This document shows positions 20,390-29,019 of a DNA stretch of 64,000 nucleotides, piece by piece. A model generated the notes under the pieces. It made no database searches, was not told where the DNA came from, and saw only the letters and a list, made by a program, of their open reading frames with translations. The first letter of the stretch is position 1. The number at the start of each line of letters is the position of its first letter. A program made the position numbers and the translations under genes. Source of the stretch: Actinoplanes lobatus (lineage in GTDB: Bacteria; Actinomycetota; Actinomycetes; Mycobacteriales; Micromonosporaceae); contig NZ_JACHNC010000001.1 in assembly GCF_014205215.1 (NCBI RefSeq), forward strand, positions 129,001 through 193,000, given 5' to 3'.

Positions 20390-22192
20390 TCAGTTCGAGT
20401 GCAGGACCGGAACCGCCTGGCCGTCGGTGCCCGGGGTGCCCGCGGTGGCCTTCGGCTTGGCGTCGATCCCGGCCTCCAGGCGCTGCTGGGCGGTGATCGG
20501 CGTGGGCGCGGTGGTCAGCGGGTCGAAGCCGCCGCGGGTCTTCGGGAACGCGATGACCTCACGGATCGAGTCGTTGCCGCTGAGCAGCATGCAGGTCCGG
20601 TCCCAGCCGAGCGCGATGCCGGCGTGCGGCGGCGGGCCGTACTTGAACGCCTCCAGCAGGAAGCCGAACTTGTCCGCGGCCTCCTCCGGCGTGATGCCGA
20701 GCAGGTCGAAGACCCGGCTCTGGACGTCGGCACGGTGGATACGGACCGATCCGCCGCCGATCTCGTTGCCGTTGACGACGATGTCGTACGCGTACGCAAG
20801 GGCCTGGTCCGGCGCCTCCTCGAAGCGCGCCTCCCACTCCTCGTTCGGCGAGGTGAACGGGTGGTGCACCGCGGTCCAGCCACCGTCGTCCGTCTTCTCG
20901 AACATCGGCGCGTCGACCACCCAGCAGAACGCCCAGGCGGACTCGTCGATCAGTTTCGCCCGCTTGGCGATCTCGATCCGGGCCGCGCCGAGCAGCTCCT
21001 GCGCCTCCCGCCGTTCGGCCGCGGCGGCGAAGAAGACGGCGTCGCCCGGCTTCGCCCCGACCTGGTCGGCGAGACCCGCCAGGTGCTCCGGCGACAGGTT
21101 CTTCGCGACCGGGCCCTTCGGCTCGCCCGTCTCGGAGTCCAGCACCACGTAGGCCAGGCCACGGGCGCCGCGCGCCTTCGCCCAGTCCTGCCAGCCGTCC
21201 AGCTCCTTACGGGTCTGCGACGCGCCGCCCGGCATGACGACCGCGCCGACGTAGCCGCCCGCGTCGATCGCGCCGGCGAACACCCGGAAGGCGGTGCCGC
21301 GAAGGTAGTCGGTGAGCTCGACCAGCTCCACCCCGTACCGGAGATCGGGTTTGTCGGATCCGTAGCGGTTCATCGCGTCGGTCCAGGTGATCCGCGGGAT
21401 CGGCAGCTGCACCTGGTAGTCGGCGAGCTCGCTCCACAGGCGGGAGACGATCTCCTCGCCGAGCGCGATGACGTCGTCCTGCGTGACGAACGACATCTCG
21501 ATGTCGAGCTGGGTGAACTCGGGCTGCCGGTCGGCGCGGAAGTCCTCGTCGCGGTAGCAGCGGGCGATCTGGTAGTACCGCTCCATGCCGGCCACCATCA
21601 GCAGCTGCTTGAACAGCTGGGGGGACTGCGGCAGTGCATACCAGGTGCCGGGCTGGAGGCGGACCGGGACCAGGAAGTCGCGGGCGCCCTCCGGCGTCGA
21701 ACGCGTCAGCGTCGGCGTCTCGATCTCGTTGAAGTCGCGGGCGTGCAGCACCTCGCGGGCGATCTGGTTGGCGCGGCTGCGCAGGCGCAGCGCCTTCGCC
21801 GGACCGGAACGGCGCAGGTCCAGGTAGCGGTACTTGAGGCGGAGGTCGTCCGAGGCGGTGACCGTGTCGTCGACCGGCAGCGGCAGCGGGGCCGCCTCGG
21901 AGAGCACGGTCAGCTCGCTGGCGACCACCTCGATCGCGCCGGTGACCAGCTCCGGATTCTCGTTGCCGGCCGGGCGGGCGCTGACCTCGCCGACGACCTT
22001 CACACAGAACTCGTTGCGCAGCGCGTGCGCGTCCTCCTCGCGGAACACCACCTGCACCACACCCGAGGCGTCGCGGAGGTCGACGAAGATGACACCGCCG
22101 TGGTCGCGCCGACGCGCGACCCACCCGGCGAGCGTCACCGTCGTGCCGGCGTCGCTCGCGCGCAGAGTGCCGGCGTCATGGGTACGGATCAC
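20390..22192 (-). CDS. aspS: Aspartyl-tRNA synthetase, probably non-discriminating (Asp/Asn)
   Basis: The bacterial-type class IIb enzyme has 600 residues. The N-terminal anticodon-binding OB fold has [19 protein letters not shown], class II motif 2 is [19 protein letters not shown], the bacterial GAD insertion domain lies mid-protein, and the C-terminal motif 3 is GIALGWDRT. His31 in the OB loop is the residue seen in non-discriminating AspRS; E. coli-type discriminating enzymes have Leu there. This AspRS probably also makes Asp-tRNA-Asn for GatCAB amidation (inference). The ATG is 78 bases after the upstream disordered-protein gene. A Pro/Thr/Gly-rich C-terminal tail is an actinobacterial feature. 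Confidence 0.97.
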   Translation of the reverse strand: MIRTHDAGTLRASDAGTTVTLAGWVARRRDHGGVIFVDLRDASGVVQVVFREEDAHALRNEFCVKVVGEVSARPAGNENPELVTGAIEVVASELTVLSEAAPLPLPVDDTVTASDDLRLKYRYLDLRRSGPAKALRLRSRANQIAREVLHARDFNEIETPTLTRSTPEGARDFLVPVRLQPGTWYALPQSPQLFKQLLMVAGMERYYQIARCYRDEDFRADRQPEFTQLDIEMSFVTQDDVIALGEEIVSRLWSELADYQVQLPIPRITWTDAMNRYGSDKPDLRYGVELVELTDYLRGTAFRVFAGAIDAGGYVGAVVMPGGASQTRKELDGWQDWAKARGARGLAYVVLDSETGEPKGPVAKNLSPEHLAGLADQVGAKPGDAVFFAAAAERREAQELLGAARIEIAKRAKLIDESAWAFCWVVDAPMFEKTDDGGWTAVHHPFTSPNEEWEARFEEAPDQALAYAYDIVVNGNEIGGGSVRIHRADVQSRVFDLLGITPEEAADKFGFLLEAFKYGPPPHAGIALGWDRTCMLLSGNDSIREVIAFPKTRGGFDPLTTAPTPITAQQRLEAGIDAKPKATAGTPGTDGQAVPVLHSN

Positions 22193-22270
22193 GGAAACGT
22201 CTCCTAACAGAGTTCGCGGGGCGCACCCGACATTCTGTCAGGAGCGCCCGCGCCGCGTGGCACGGGCCGG

Positions 22271-23434
22271 TCACCGCACTGTCGGCATCTGCCACGATGT
22301 GGCGCGCAGACCGGCACTGCCGGAGCCGCCGACCTCGACGATCTCCACGAGCACCAGCTCGGCCGGTGTCGCCGCGGTCAGCACGCACAGCGCCGTACCC
22401 TTCGCGACCTCGACGCGCAGGCCCTGCCCGAGCGGGCTGGTCCGGATCGCCCGGTCGCATCCCTCGGCGTCGGTGTCGGCGCTGGCGTGCCGGCTGCCCC
22501 CGGCGGCGCCCGGGCCGAGACTCAGCTGCGGCGGCTGGGTGCCGCAGCGGCTCTCGTACCGCAGATCGGCCAGGTTCTCCGCGGCGTCGGCGCGAGGTTC
22601 GTCGAGGTCCAGGTGGAGGACCGCGGCGCAGGCCAGCTGGATCCGCAACGGCTCCTTGGCATAGGAGACCCGATATTCATCGGGTCGCTCGGGGGCCGGG
22701 CCGGGCGTTGCTTCTTCTTTCGCTTCCTTCACTTCTTTCGTACGCCATGCGAGCGCCACCGCCGCCACCGAGCCGGCCAGGGCCAGCAGACTCAGGAGTA
22801 CGGCGAGAGCGACCGTCGCCCGCCGTGGCGTCTTCCGTACCTTCGCCCTCGGCTCCTTCGGCTCCTTGACGGGCTGGGCGTCCTCGTTCGCCGCTTCGGG
22901 GGGCGCGGTGGGTTCGTTCGCCGCTTTGGCACGCTCCGCGGCCGGGCTCGGGGAATGGGGCGTTCCCAGTGGCTGGGTGGGCCCCTCCTGGGCGGCCGGA
23001 TCCGGAGCCGCCCAGGCGGCCGAATGGCGCTGGGCGGCCGGGTGACCGGCACCCCCGTTCTGGCCCGGCGCACCGTGCTGGCCCGGCACACCGTGCTGGC
23101 CCGGCGCACCGTGCTGCCTCGGAATTCTCGGCTGCCCCGGCTCGCCGCCGTACTGCGAGCCGCGCGGATAGGCCGGCGCGCTCCCGCCGGCCGGTCCCGG
23201 CGATCCCGGGTGGGCCGCCCCACCGGCGTATACCGACGCTCCGGGATGCGCGGAGGCACTGCCGTAGGCGTGACCGGAGTGGCCGGCAGTGGGGTGCGGG
23301 CCAGTCGGGTAGGTCGTACCGGAGGAAGGTCCGGCGGCCGGCCGGGGAGCGGCCCCGGGACCCGGGGTCGCGGGGTCCGGCGGTGATGGCTGATGGGCGG
23401 CGGGATCGCTGGCGGCTGCACGGAAAACGGGCAT
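22271..23434 (-). CDS. Single-pass membrane protein with disordered Pro/Gly/Ala cytoplasmic domain and small ectodomain
   Basis: The start is placed at ATG 23434 (M-P-V-F-R-A) because GGAG lies 9-12 bases upstream, giving 387 residues. Residues 1 to about 200 are low-complexity Pro/Gly/Ala/His with short repeats of the type PGQHGAPGQHG. One helix follows at about 205-228 (ATVALAVLLSLLALAGSVAAVALAW). The remaining ~160-residue extracytoplasmic portion has four cysteines (QLACAAV, ESRCGTQ, EGCDRA, ALCVLT) and mixed beta-like sequence. The topology copies that of the giant protein at 14.2-18.2 kb, though the ectodomains do not look alike. No family is recognised. The gene precedes aspS on the same strand. 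Confidence 0.72.
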   Translation of the reverse strand: MPVFRAAASDPAAHQPSPPDPATPGPGAAPRPAAGPSSGTTYPTGPHPTAGHSGHAYGSASAHPGASVYAGGAAHPGSPGPAGGSAPAYPRGSQYGGEPGQPRIPRQHGAPGQHGVPGQHGAPGQNGGAGHPAAQRHSAAWAAPDPAAQEGPTQPLGTPHSPSPAAERAKAANEPTAPPEAANEDAQPVKEPKEPRAKVRKTPRRATVALAVLLSLLALAGSVAAVALAWRTKEVKEAKEEATPGPAPERPDEYRVSYAKEPLRIQLACAAVLHLDLDEPRADAAENLADLRYESRCGTQPPQLSLGPGAAGGSRHASADTDAEGCDRAIRTSPLGQGLRVEVAKGTALCVLTAATPAELVLVEIVEVGGSGSAGLRATSWQMPTVR

Positions 23435-23604
23435 ATTCGACTCCGGCGACGCAGATGGAGAAAGCGGTCTATCGGCGCTCAATCACCATAAACACCGTCG
23501 ATCTCAGCGGCCATCCCCCGGTGAGGCGACTGATTGCCGTCACTCTCCCCGGTTGCTCAGCCCCATGATTTCTCCCGCCTCACCCGCCTACCGCACCGAC
23601 CATG

Positions 23605-23790
23605 CCGGCCGGTCGCGCATCCCCCTCGCCCATCGCACCGATCATCCCGGCCGGGTTACGCAGGCCCCCGACCTCCCCCGCGCCCACCACACCGACCATC
23701 CCGGCCGGGTTACGCAGGCCCCCGGGTTTCCCGCGCCCACCACACCGACCATCCCGGCCGGTTACGCAGGCCCGGGTTTCCCGCGGCTAC
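23605..23790. repeat. Tandem repeat, about 54-bp unit, three to four copies
   Basis: The core CCGGCCGGGTTACGCAGGCC begins at 23647 and 23701, and in a one-base-shorter form at 23754, giving periods of 54 and 53 bases. A degenerate copy starts at 23605. Each unit also carries CCCACCACACCGACCATCC. The array fills most of the 352-base space between the 3' end of the ComB-like gene and the next gene's start. Units are contiguous with no spacers, so this is not a CRISPR. Confidence 0.85.
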
Positions 23791-24575
23791 GCGCCCGCCG
23801 CACCGGCGGGGTGCGGGCGGAACCAACCGTCACCAAGGACCGGGACGACGGTGCTCGCGCCGGCATCGGCGGCGGTCGCGACGTCGGCTTCGAAACCCCT
23901 CGCGGCCAGCTCCCGCCCGGAGACGGACGCGGCCAGCGCGGCCGGCAGATCGGCGGCGACCGCCCGGTACGCCGCGATGGCCGCACCGGCCTCGAAGGAC
24001 ACGTCGTCCGGCTCCGGTCGATGGGCGACGAAAGCGTCGAGGAACGCGCCCGCGCCCCAGAGGTCCTCGGCGGCCGGGCGCAGCGAGTCGTCCGGCCAGC
24101 GTTCACCCGCCGCGACCACGGCGATCGGCCGCCCCGCCGCCCGCTGCCGGACCCATGCGGCGGCGGCCGCTGAGTTGCGCAGGCTCACACCGACCACCGT
24201 GGCGCCGATCGCCGCCATGCGGGCGGAGATCGCCGAGCCGTTGGGCGAGGGCAGGACGAGCCGCTCGATGCGCCGGTGCGCCGCCGCTCGGGCGATGGTC
24301 GGCGGCGAGAGGCTGACGGTCTCCGCCGATCTCGCCTCCATCCGGCCGACCGCGAGTTCGGCCCGGTGCCGGGCGGCCTCGGCCACCGCGGACGCGTCGC
24401 GCCAGCGGTAGGGCAGCACCGAGATGCCGTGTTCCGCCGCCACGGTGAGGGCCGTGGTGAAGGACAGCACGTCGACAACCACCACACAGGCGGCACCGTC
24501 GGCGATCCGTTCCGCCCCGGCCGGCCCCCAGTCGAACCGCACCCGATAGGCGCCCTGCCCGAACACCTCTCTCAT
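23787..24575 (-). CDS. ComB-family 2-phosphosulfolactate phosphatase-like protein
   Basis: The family dephosphorylates 2-phosphosulfolactate in coenzyme M synthesis in archaea, but bacterial members occur without that pathway and their substrates are often unknown. The 262 residues start at ATG 24575 (M-R-E-V-F-G-Q). Family-type segments are CVVVVDVLSFTTALTVAAEHG, LVLPSPNGSAISARM, VGVSLRNSAAAAAW, AVVAAGERWPDDSLRPAAEDLWGAG and, near the end, the Asp/Glu-rich helix before FRPHP. No other coenzyme M genes are visible. The start overlaps the upstream 113-residue gene by four bases (ATGA). The 54-bp repeat array begins where the gene ends. Confidence 0.8.
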   Translation of the reverse strand: MREVFGQGAYRVRFDWGPAGAERIADGAACVVVVDVLSFTTALTVAAEHGISVLPYRWRDASAVAEAARHRAELAVGRMEARSAETVSLSPPTIARAAAHRRIERLVLPSPNGSAISARMAAIGATVVGVSLRNSAAAAAWVRQRAAGRPIAVVAAGERWPDDSLRPAAEDLWGAGAFLDAFVAHRPEPDDVSFEAGAAIAAYRAVAADLPAALAASVSGRELAARGFEADVATAADAGASTVVPVLGDGWFRPHPAGAAGA

Positions 24576-24913
24576 CGAAACTCGCGCACTACCTCGATGA
24601 GGCCGACGATGTGATCGTTGAACTCGTCGAGTTCCTCGGCCGGAACCCACAACTCGAGGATGCTGTCGCCACCGGCCTGCCGGACCGGGTACCGGGCGGC
24701 GAACCCGGCGTCGACCTCGAACCGGGTCACATACCCGGTTCCGGAAGCCGGGACGTTCCAATCCCTCGCGATCATGATCGCGTAGTCCTCGTTCAGCACC
24801 GGATAGAAGATCGGCTGGTCCGGCAGGCGTGGTGGCCAGCGCCGCCATCCCGAGGAACGGACCAGCTCCAGCTCCCTCGGGCCGGTCGGCCGCCACAGGG
24901 TCAACGTCGTCAC
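24572..24913 (-). CDS. Conserved actinobacterial protein often named ADP-ribosylation/crystallin J1
   Basis: A 113-residue soluble protein read from GTG 24913 (M-T-T-L-T-L-W-R-P-T-G). It has the family pattern: an N-terminal WRPTGPRELELV, WPPRLPDQPIFYPVLNEDYA, IARDWNVPASGTGYVTRF, RYPVRQAGG, and a C-terminal helix PAEELDEFNDHIVGLIEVV. The common database name is from memory, and the protein is too short to be an ADP-ribosylglycohydrolase. The true function is unknown. It is translationally coupled to the ComB-like gene. The 242 bases upstream (24914-25155) contain nothing I can assign. Confidence 0.65.
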   Translation of the reverse strand: MTTLTLWRPTGPRELELVRSSGWRRWPPRLPDQPIFYPVLNEDYAIMIARDWNVPASGTGYVTRFEVDAGFAARYPVRQAGGDSILELWVPAEELDEFNDHIVGLIEVVREFR

Positions 24914-25155
24914 GGGCGGCAGTCTGGCACGACGGTCTCCCGCACGCTTCTCGATTACCGCCTGCCTGGCAGGCGGTCGCTCCCACCTATCGGCAGGCTC
25001 CGGCCACTTCCTGTCCGGCAAGCTCCGGAAGCCTCTCGCGCGGCAAGCTCCGGCTCGCGCTCGTCTCACCGATGGCGGTCGGCGCGCTGGGCCGGCGTCT
25101 GCCGCTCTACCGCCGGCCGACGGAGACCTACGCCCGCCTGCTGACCGAACCCCCC

Positions 25156-26346
25156 TCAGAAATAGGTGTGCAGCACGTCGACCACCCGCCGCTGCTCGTC
25201 GACGACCGGGATGTCCCGCCATTTGTCGAAGGCGGTGCACGGATGCGAGATCCCGAACCGCACCAGATCACCCGGTCCGAGGAGGACCCCCTCGACCTGG
25301 AGATAGGTGTGGTGATCGTTCAGTTTCGTGACCCGCAGGCCCTTCGCTGACTCGACCACCCCGTCTGGTCGCCGGATCTCCAGGGGCACCGGTAGTCCCT
25401 CGTCGAACGGGGCGTCCCGCTTGCCCATGCCGGCGAGCGCCAGCCCCGGCTCGGGTGCCGAGAGCACCTGTGCCCAGATCTCCAGGGCCGCGTCGAGCGG
25501 GCCCTCGTCGGGCACCCGGACGAACGGAGTCCGCTCCCGGTAGAAGCCGTCGTCGTGGGTGACCGAGGCGCCGCTGCGCAGAACGAGCCGGGCCGCCACG
25601 TCGAGGCCGGCGAGTTTGTCGGCGACCCGGTCGAACCAGGCGCTGCCCCCGGCCGAGACGATCGGGCGCTCCGGCAGCAGGCCGGCTCCGCTCAGCCGGG
25701 CCACGCCCGCGACGAGCCGGTCCAGGAAGGCGTCCACACCGTCCTTGTCGGGCAGCTGGCCCTCATATCCGGTGACTCCGGCGAGCTCCAGCCCGGGAGC
25801 GGAGGCGACGGCCCGGGCCACCGTCTCCATCTCGTCGAGGGTCCGCACCCCGGTCCGCCCGCCGGCGTGCCCCAGCTCGACGAGGACCCGCAACGGCCCA
25901 CCCGTCGCGGCCGCCGCATCCACGCCGGCGAGGGAGTCGACCTGGAAGTAGACCTCCCATCCGGCGGCGCTCTCGGTGGCCAGCCAGCGCAGCGCCGTCG
26001 GGTCGAGGATCTCGTTGGCGATCAGCACCCGCTCCACCCCGAGCCGCCGCATCACCAGCGCCTGGTTGGGCGTGGCCACGGTCATCCCCCACGCCCCGGC
26101 CCGTAGTTGAGCGTCGAGCAGGCCCGGGGCCATCGTGGTCTTGGCGTGCGGGGCGAACTCCAGCCCGTGCCGCCGGCAGTAGGCCGCCATCGTGGCGATG
26201 TTCGCCTCCACCGCATCCCGCCGGACCACCAGCAGCGGCCAGGTGAAGCCACCGTCGAAGATGCCCGGCCGTTCGGCCGCGAGCCGGGCGGGGTCCCTCG
26301 CCTCCCCCGGAGCCCAGAAGCCCTTGCTCCGCCAGTCGATCGTCAT
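25156..26346 (-). CDS. PLP-dependent D-amino-acid lyase-like protein (D-serine dehydratase / D-threonine aldolase family)
   Basis: A fold-type III (alanine racemase-like) enzyme of 396 residues. The PLP lysine is K69 in FAPHAKTTMAPG. VELGHAGGRTGV and GVTGYEGQL lie in the barrel. SAGGSAWFD binds the phosphate. The C-terminal GISHPCTAFDKW supplies a His-x-Cys metal pair as in zinc-dependent D-serine dehydratases and D-threonine aldolases. Known relatives split D-3-hydroxy amino acids or deaminate D-serine; the exact substrate cannot be decided. It is divergent from the APH-like kinase with 38 bases between the starts. A RidA gene lies 5 kb away in the same accessory block, which fits an enamine-producing lyase. 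Confidence 0.85.
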   Translation of the reverse strand: MTIDWRSKGFWAPGEARDPARLAAERPGIFDGGFTWPLLVVRRDAVEANIATMAAYCRRHGLEFAPHAKTTMAPGLLDAQLRAGAWGMTVATPNQALVMRRLGVERVLIANEILDPTALRWLATESAAGWEVYFQVDSLAGVDAAAATGGPLRVLVELGHAGGRTGVRTLDEMETVARAVASAPGLELAGVTGYEGQLPDKDGVDAFLDRLVAGVARLSGAGLLPERPIVSAGGSAWFDRVADKLAGLDVAARLVLRSGASVTHDDGFYRERTPFVRVPDEGPLDAALEIWAQVLSAPEPGLALAGMGKRDAPFDEGLPVPLEIRRPDGVVESAKGLRVTKLNDHHTYLQVEGVLLGPGDLVRFGISHPCTAFDKWRDIPVVDEQRRVVDVLHTYF

Positions 26347-26384
26347 TTCGCGCCCCTTCGCCGTCGGCTGCCAGACTGCACTTC

Positions 26385-27305
26385 ATGGTCGATATCGCGC
26401 TCCCCGATTTGTTTGTCCGCAATGTCGAGGAGTGCTGGGGTGCCTTCGGTAGCCAGTGGCTGGCTGACCTGCCCGACATCGCCGACCGGGTGATGCGCGA
26501 CTGGGAGCTGCGGCCGGCCGGCCGTCTCCCACTGAGCATGAACTGGGTGACCCGGGTCCGCCGCGCGGACGGAACGACCGCGGTCCTCAAACTGGGCGTC
26601 CCGGACAGTGACCACCTCCGGGACGAGGCGGCGGCGCTGGAGTGTTTCGCCGGCCGCGGGGCGATCACCGTGCTGGCCCGCGACGAGGCCCGGGGCGCTC
26701 TGCTGTTGGAGGAGGCCAGGCCCGGCACTCCGGTGAGCGCCCTCGCGCCGGCACGCGACGAAGCGGCGACGGCCGCCCTGATCGAGGTCGCCGAACGGCT
26801 GCACCGCCCGGCGCCGCCGGACGTGCCGCTGCCCGAGCTCGCCGATCGCAGCGCCTCCTTCGCCAGGCACCTGCGCCGCTTCCCCGGTGACGGTCCCCTC
26901 CCCCGGCATCTCGTGGAACGGGCCGGAGGTCTCTTCACCGAACTCTGCTCGAGCGCCACCGATCGGGTGGTGCTGCACGGCGACCTGCACCACGACAACG
27001 TGCTGGCCGCGGAACGGGAACCGTGGCTGGCCATCGACCCGCACGGAGTGGTCGGCGATCCCGGTTACGAGGTCGGCGCCATGCTCTACAACCCCGATCC
27101 GCTCGACCCGGACGACACCGTCCTCGACCTGGCCCCGGCCCGGATGGAGCAGCTCGCCGACGGCCTCGGCATCCCGATGGACCGGGTGGTGGCCTGGGGC
27201 TTCGTGCAGGCGGTGCTCTCCGAGGTGTGGACCTTCGAAGGAGACGGGGTCATGACCGGCCGCCCGCTGCGGTTGGCCCGCCGGCTGTTGCCGATGCTGC
27301 CCTGA
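26385..27305 (+). CDS. APH(6)/hydroxyurea-type small-molecule kinase
   Basis: A 306-residue protein of the aminoglycoside phosphotransferase fold. VLKLGVPDSDHLRDEAAAL carries the ATP-binding lysine and glutamate. The catalytic loop is H198-G-D-L-H-H-D-N (Asp200 as base). The metal aspartate lies in AIDPHGVVGDPGYEVGAMLYNP, a signature of the streptomycin 6-kinase / hydroxyurea kinase branch. Real substrates of such chromosomal copies are usually unknown, so it is not annotated as a resistance gene. It is monocistronic, divergent from the D-amino-acid lyase-like gene and convergent with the hexosaminidase (11 bases between stops). The Shine-Dalgarno is weak. Confidence 0.85.
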   Translation: MVDIALPDLFVRNVEECWGAFGSQWLADLPDIADRVMRDWELRPAGRLPLSMNWVTRVRRADGTTAVLKLGVPDSDHLRDEAAALECFAGRGAITVLARDEARGALLLEEARPGTPVSALAPARDEAATAALIEVAERLHRPAPPDVPLPELADRSASFARHLRRFPGDGPLPRHLVERAGGLFTELCSSATDRVVLHGDLHHDNVLAAEREPWLAIDPHGVVGDPGYEVGAMLYNPDPLDPDDTVLDLAPARMEQLADGLGIPMDRVVAWGFVQAVLSEVWTFEGDGVMTGRPLRLARRLLPMLP

Positions 27306-27316
27306 GACGGGGGCCG

Positions 27317-28945
27317 TCATGTCGCCACCCGCCGCAGGCCGGCGGTCATCTCGTGCAGCTCGGCGAGCCGCCCGGCCAGGTCACGGGGGTGGCCCGGGGC
27401 GTCGGGCCGGGCGTCCCACGGCCGGGGGCCGGTGAGCGGCCGGTAACCGACGCCGAGCGCGTCGAGACGGGCCAGATGGGCGGGCAGCCGCGCGGAGAAG
27501 CCGGCGAAGTCCCGCCCGGGCGGCCCCCAGACCGTCTCGGCGAACGCGCAGAGCCGGGGAAAGGCCTGGTAGTCGACCCGGCGGGCGGACTCCATATGCT
27601 CGGTCCAGACATTGGCCTGCCCGCCGAGCACCAGGGCCGCCTCGGACTCGCTGAGCCCGTCCGGGACGGGGTCGAACGCGAACACGTCGGCGAGGGTCAG
27701 CCGGGTGCCGACCGGTGTCGGCTCCCCGGGATCGTCGGACTGCCGGTAGTCGAGGTAGACCGCGATGTCGGGACAGGCCACCACCTGATGCCCGGCGCGA
27801 ACCGCATGGCTGGTGGGCGCACGCCCCCGCCAGGCGGCGACGACCGCGCCGGGTGGCGCCCCACCGGCCAGGATCTCGTCCCACCCGAACAACCGGCGGC
27901 CCCGGGTGGCGAGATGCTCGGCCAGCCGGGCGGTGAACCAGGGCTGCAACTCGTGCGGCCCGGCCAGGCCCTCGGCGCGGATCCGCTCCCGGGCGGACGG
28001 GCTGTCCCGCCACTCCGTGGTCGGGCACTCGTCGCCGCCGATGCCGATCAGCTCACCGGGGAAGACGTCGCAGACGTGGTCGAGCACGGCCCGGCAGAAG
28101 TCGAGCGCCTCCGGGCCGACATTCAGGACGTGCTCGGATATCCCCCAGGCGCTGCGCACCGGGCCCGCGAACCCGTTGCCCAGCGCGGGGTAGGCCGCGA
28201 TGGCCGCCTGCATGTGGCCCGGCATGTCGATCTCGGGGACGACGGTGATGTGGCGGGCGGCCGCGAACGCCACGATCTCGCGCAGGTCGGCGGTCGTGTA
28301 GCAGCCCCCGTGCGGCCGCCCGTCATAGCGCTCGTGGCCACGCGAGCCGAGCATGCTGGTGGACCGCCACGAGCCGACCTCGGTGAGCCGGGGCAGGCCG
28401 GGAACCTCGATCCGCCACCCCTGGTCGTCGGTGAGGTGCAGATGCAGCACGTTGAGCTTGTGGAAGGCGGCCAGGTCGATGAAGCGGAGCACGTCGGAGA
28501 CGGGCATGAAGTGGCGGGCCACGTCGAGCAGCACGCCACGCCAGGCGAACCTCGGCTCGTCCGTGATCCGCTGAGCGGGGATCTCCCAGGGGCCGGCCGA
28601 GATCGCCGCCCGGCGCAGCGCCGCCGGGGGCAGGAGCTGGCGCAACGTCTGCGCTCCGTAGAAGACGCCCGCCGCCGAGCCGCCCGCGATGTGCACGCCG
28701 GCCGGGGTCACGTCGAGAAGGTAGCCCTCGGACGGAAGGCCCGGATCGAGACGCATCCGGATGCCGCCCTCTCCGGGTGGCAGCGGGCAACCGGTCGCCG
28801 GGCTGAGCGCCGCCCGCAACCATCCGGAGACCGCCTCCGTCCCCGGAGCGGTTGACAGGCTGGTGGTGGTCTCCAACCGGAAGGTCCCGGGCGAACCGCT
28901 CACCGCTCGCGGGAGCGGGATCAGGCTCGTAACTGGTTCGTTCAC
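27317..28945 (-). CDS. Beta-N-acetylhexosaminidase (GH20)
   Basis: GH20 enzymes release terminal GlcNAc/GalNAc from chitin fragments, glycans or muropeptides by substrate-assisted catalysis. The 542 residues have an N-terminal GH20b-like alpha/beta domain, then the barrel: WRGVLLDVARHFMPVSDVLR, LNVLHLHLTDDQGWRIE, VPEIDMPGHMQAAI, and the catalytic pair Asp305-Glu306 in IGIGGDECPT. Later LFGWDEIL and GGQANVWTEHM contribute binding tryptophans. No signal peptide is evident, so it is probably cytoplasmic and acts on imported oligosaccharides. It is divergent from the regulator at 29020, with the shared promoter region between them. Confidence 0.93.
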   Translation of the reverse strand: MNEPVTSLIPLPRAVSGSPGTFRLETTTSLSTAPGTEAVSGWLRAALSPATGCPLPPGEGGIRMRLDPGLPSEGYLLDVTPAGVHIAGGSAAGVFYGAQTLRQLLPPAALRRAAISAGPWEIPAQRITDEPRFAWRGVLLDVARHFMPVSDVLRFIDLAAFHKLNVLHLHLTDDQGWRIEVPGLPRLTEVGSWRSTSMLGSRGHERYDGRPHGGCYTTADLREIVAFAAARHITVVPEIDMPGHMQAAIAAYPALGNGFAGPVRSAWGISEHVLNVGPEALDFCRAVLDHVCDVFPGELIGIGGDECPTTEWRDSPSARERIRAEGLAGPHELQPWFTARLAEHLATRGRRLFGWDEILAGGAPPGAVVAAWRGRAPTSHAVRAGHQVVACPDIAVYLDYRQSDDPGEPTPVGTRLTLADVFAFDPVPDGLSESEAALVLGGQANVWTEHMESARRVDYQAFPRLCAFAETVWGPPGRDFAGFSARLPAHLARLDALGVGYRPLTGPRPWDARPDAPGHPRDLAGRLAELHEMTAGLRRVAT

Positions 28946-28986
28946 GGAACCTCCTTGACCACACCTTCGTCATGGAGGACGCTAAT

Positions 28987-29006
28987 ACGCACCACATACG
29001 AACCAC
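28987..29006. promoter_or_regulatory. Direct repeat in the hexosaminidase/regulator divergent promoter region
   Basis: ACGCACCAC (28987-28995) and ACGAACCAC (28998-29006) are repeated with an 11-base period, about one helical turn, in the 74-base space between divergent starts. This is a candidate operator for the adjacent regulator (inference). It lies immediately upstream of that gene's Shine-Dalgarno GGGGAG. Confidence 0.4.
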
Positions 29007-29019
29007 AAGGGGAGCGGCG

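Noticed and set aside
23605..23790. Possible CRISPR array
   Set aside because: Units are contiguous, 53-54 bases, without variable spacers, and no cas genes are present.
24914..25155. Repeated CGGCAAGCTCCGG-type bits in the spacer between the PLP enzyme and the 113-residue gene
   Set aside because: Only two or three imperfect short copies, with no coding or structural meaning that I can support.
26385..27305. Calling the APH-like gene a streptomycin resistance determinant
   Set aside because: Fold and catalytic residues fit, but chromosomal homologues often act on other molecules, and no antibiotic gene cluster is nearby.
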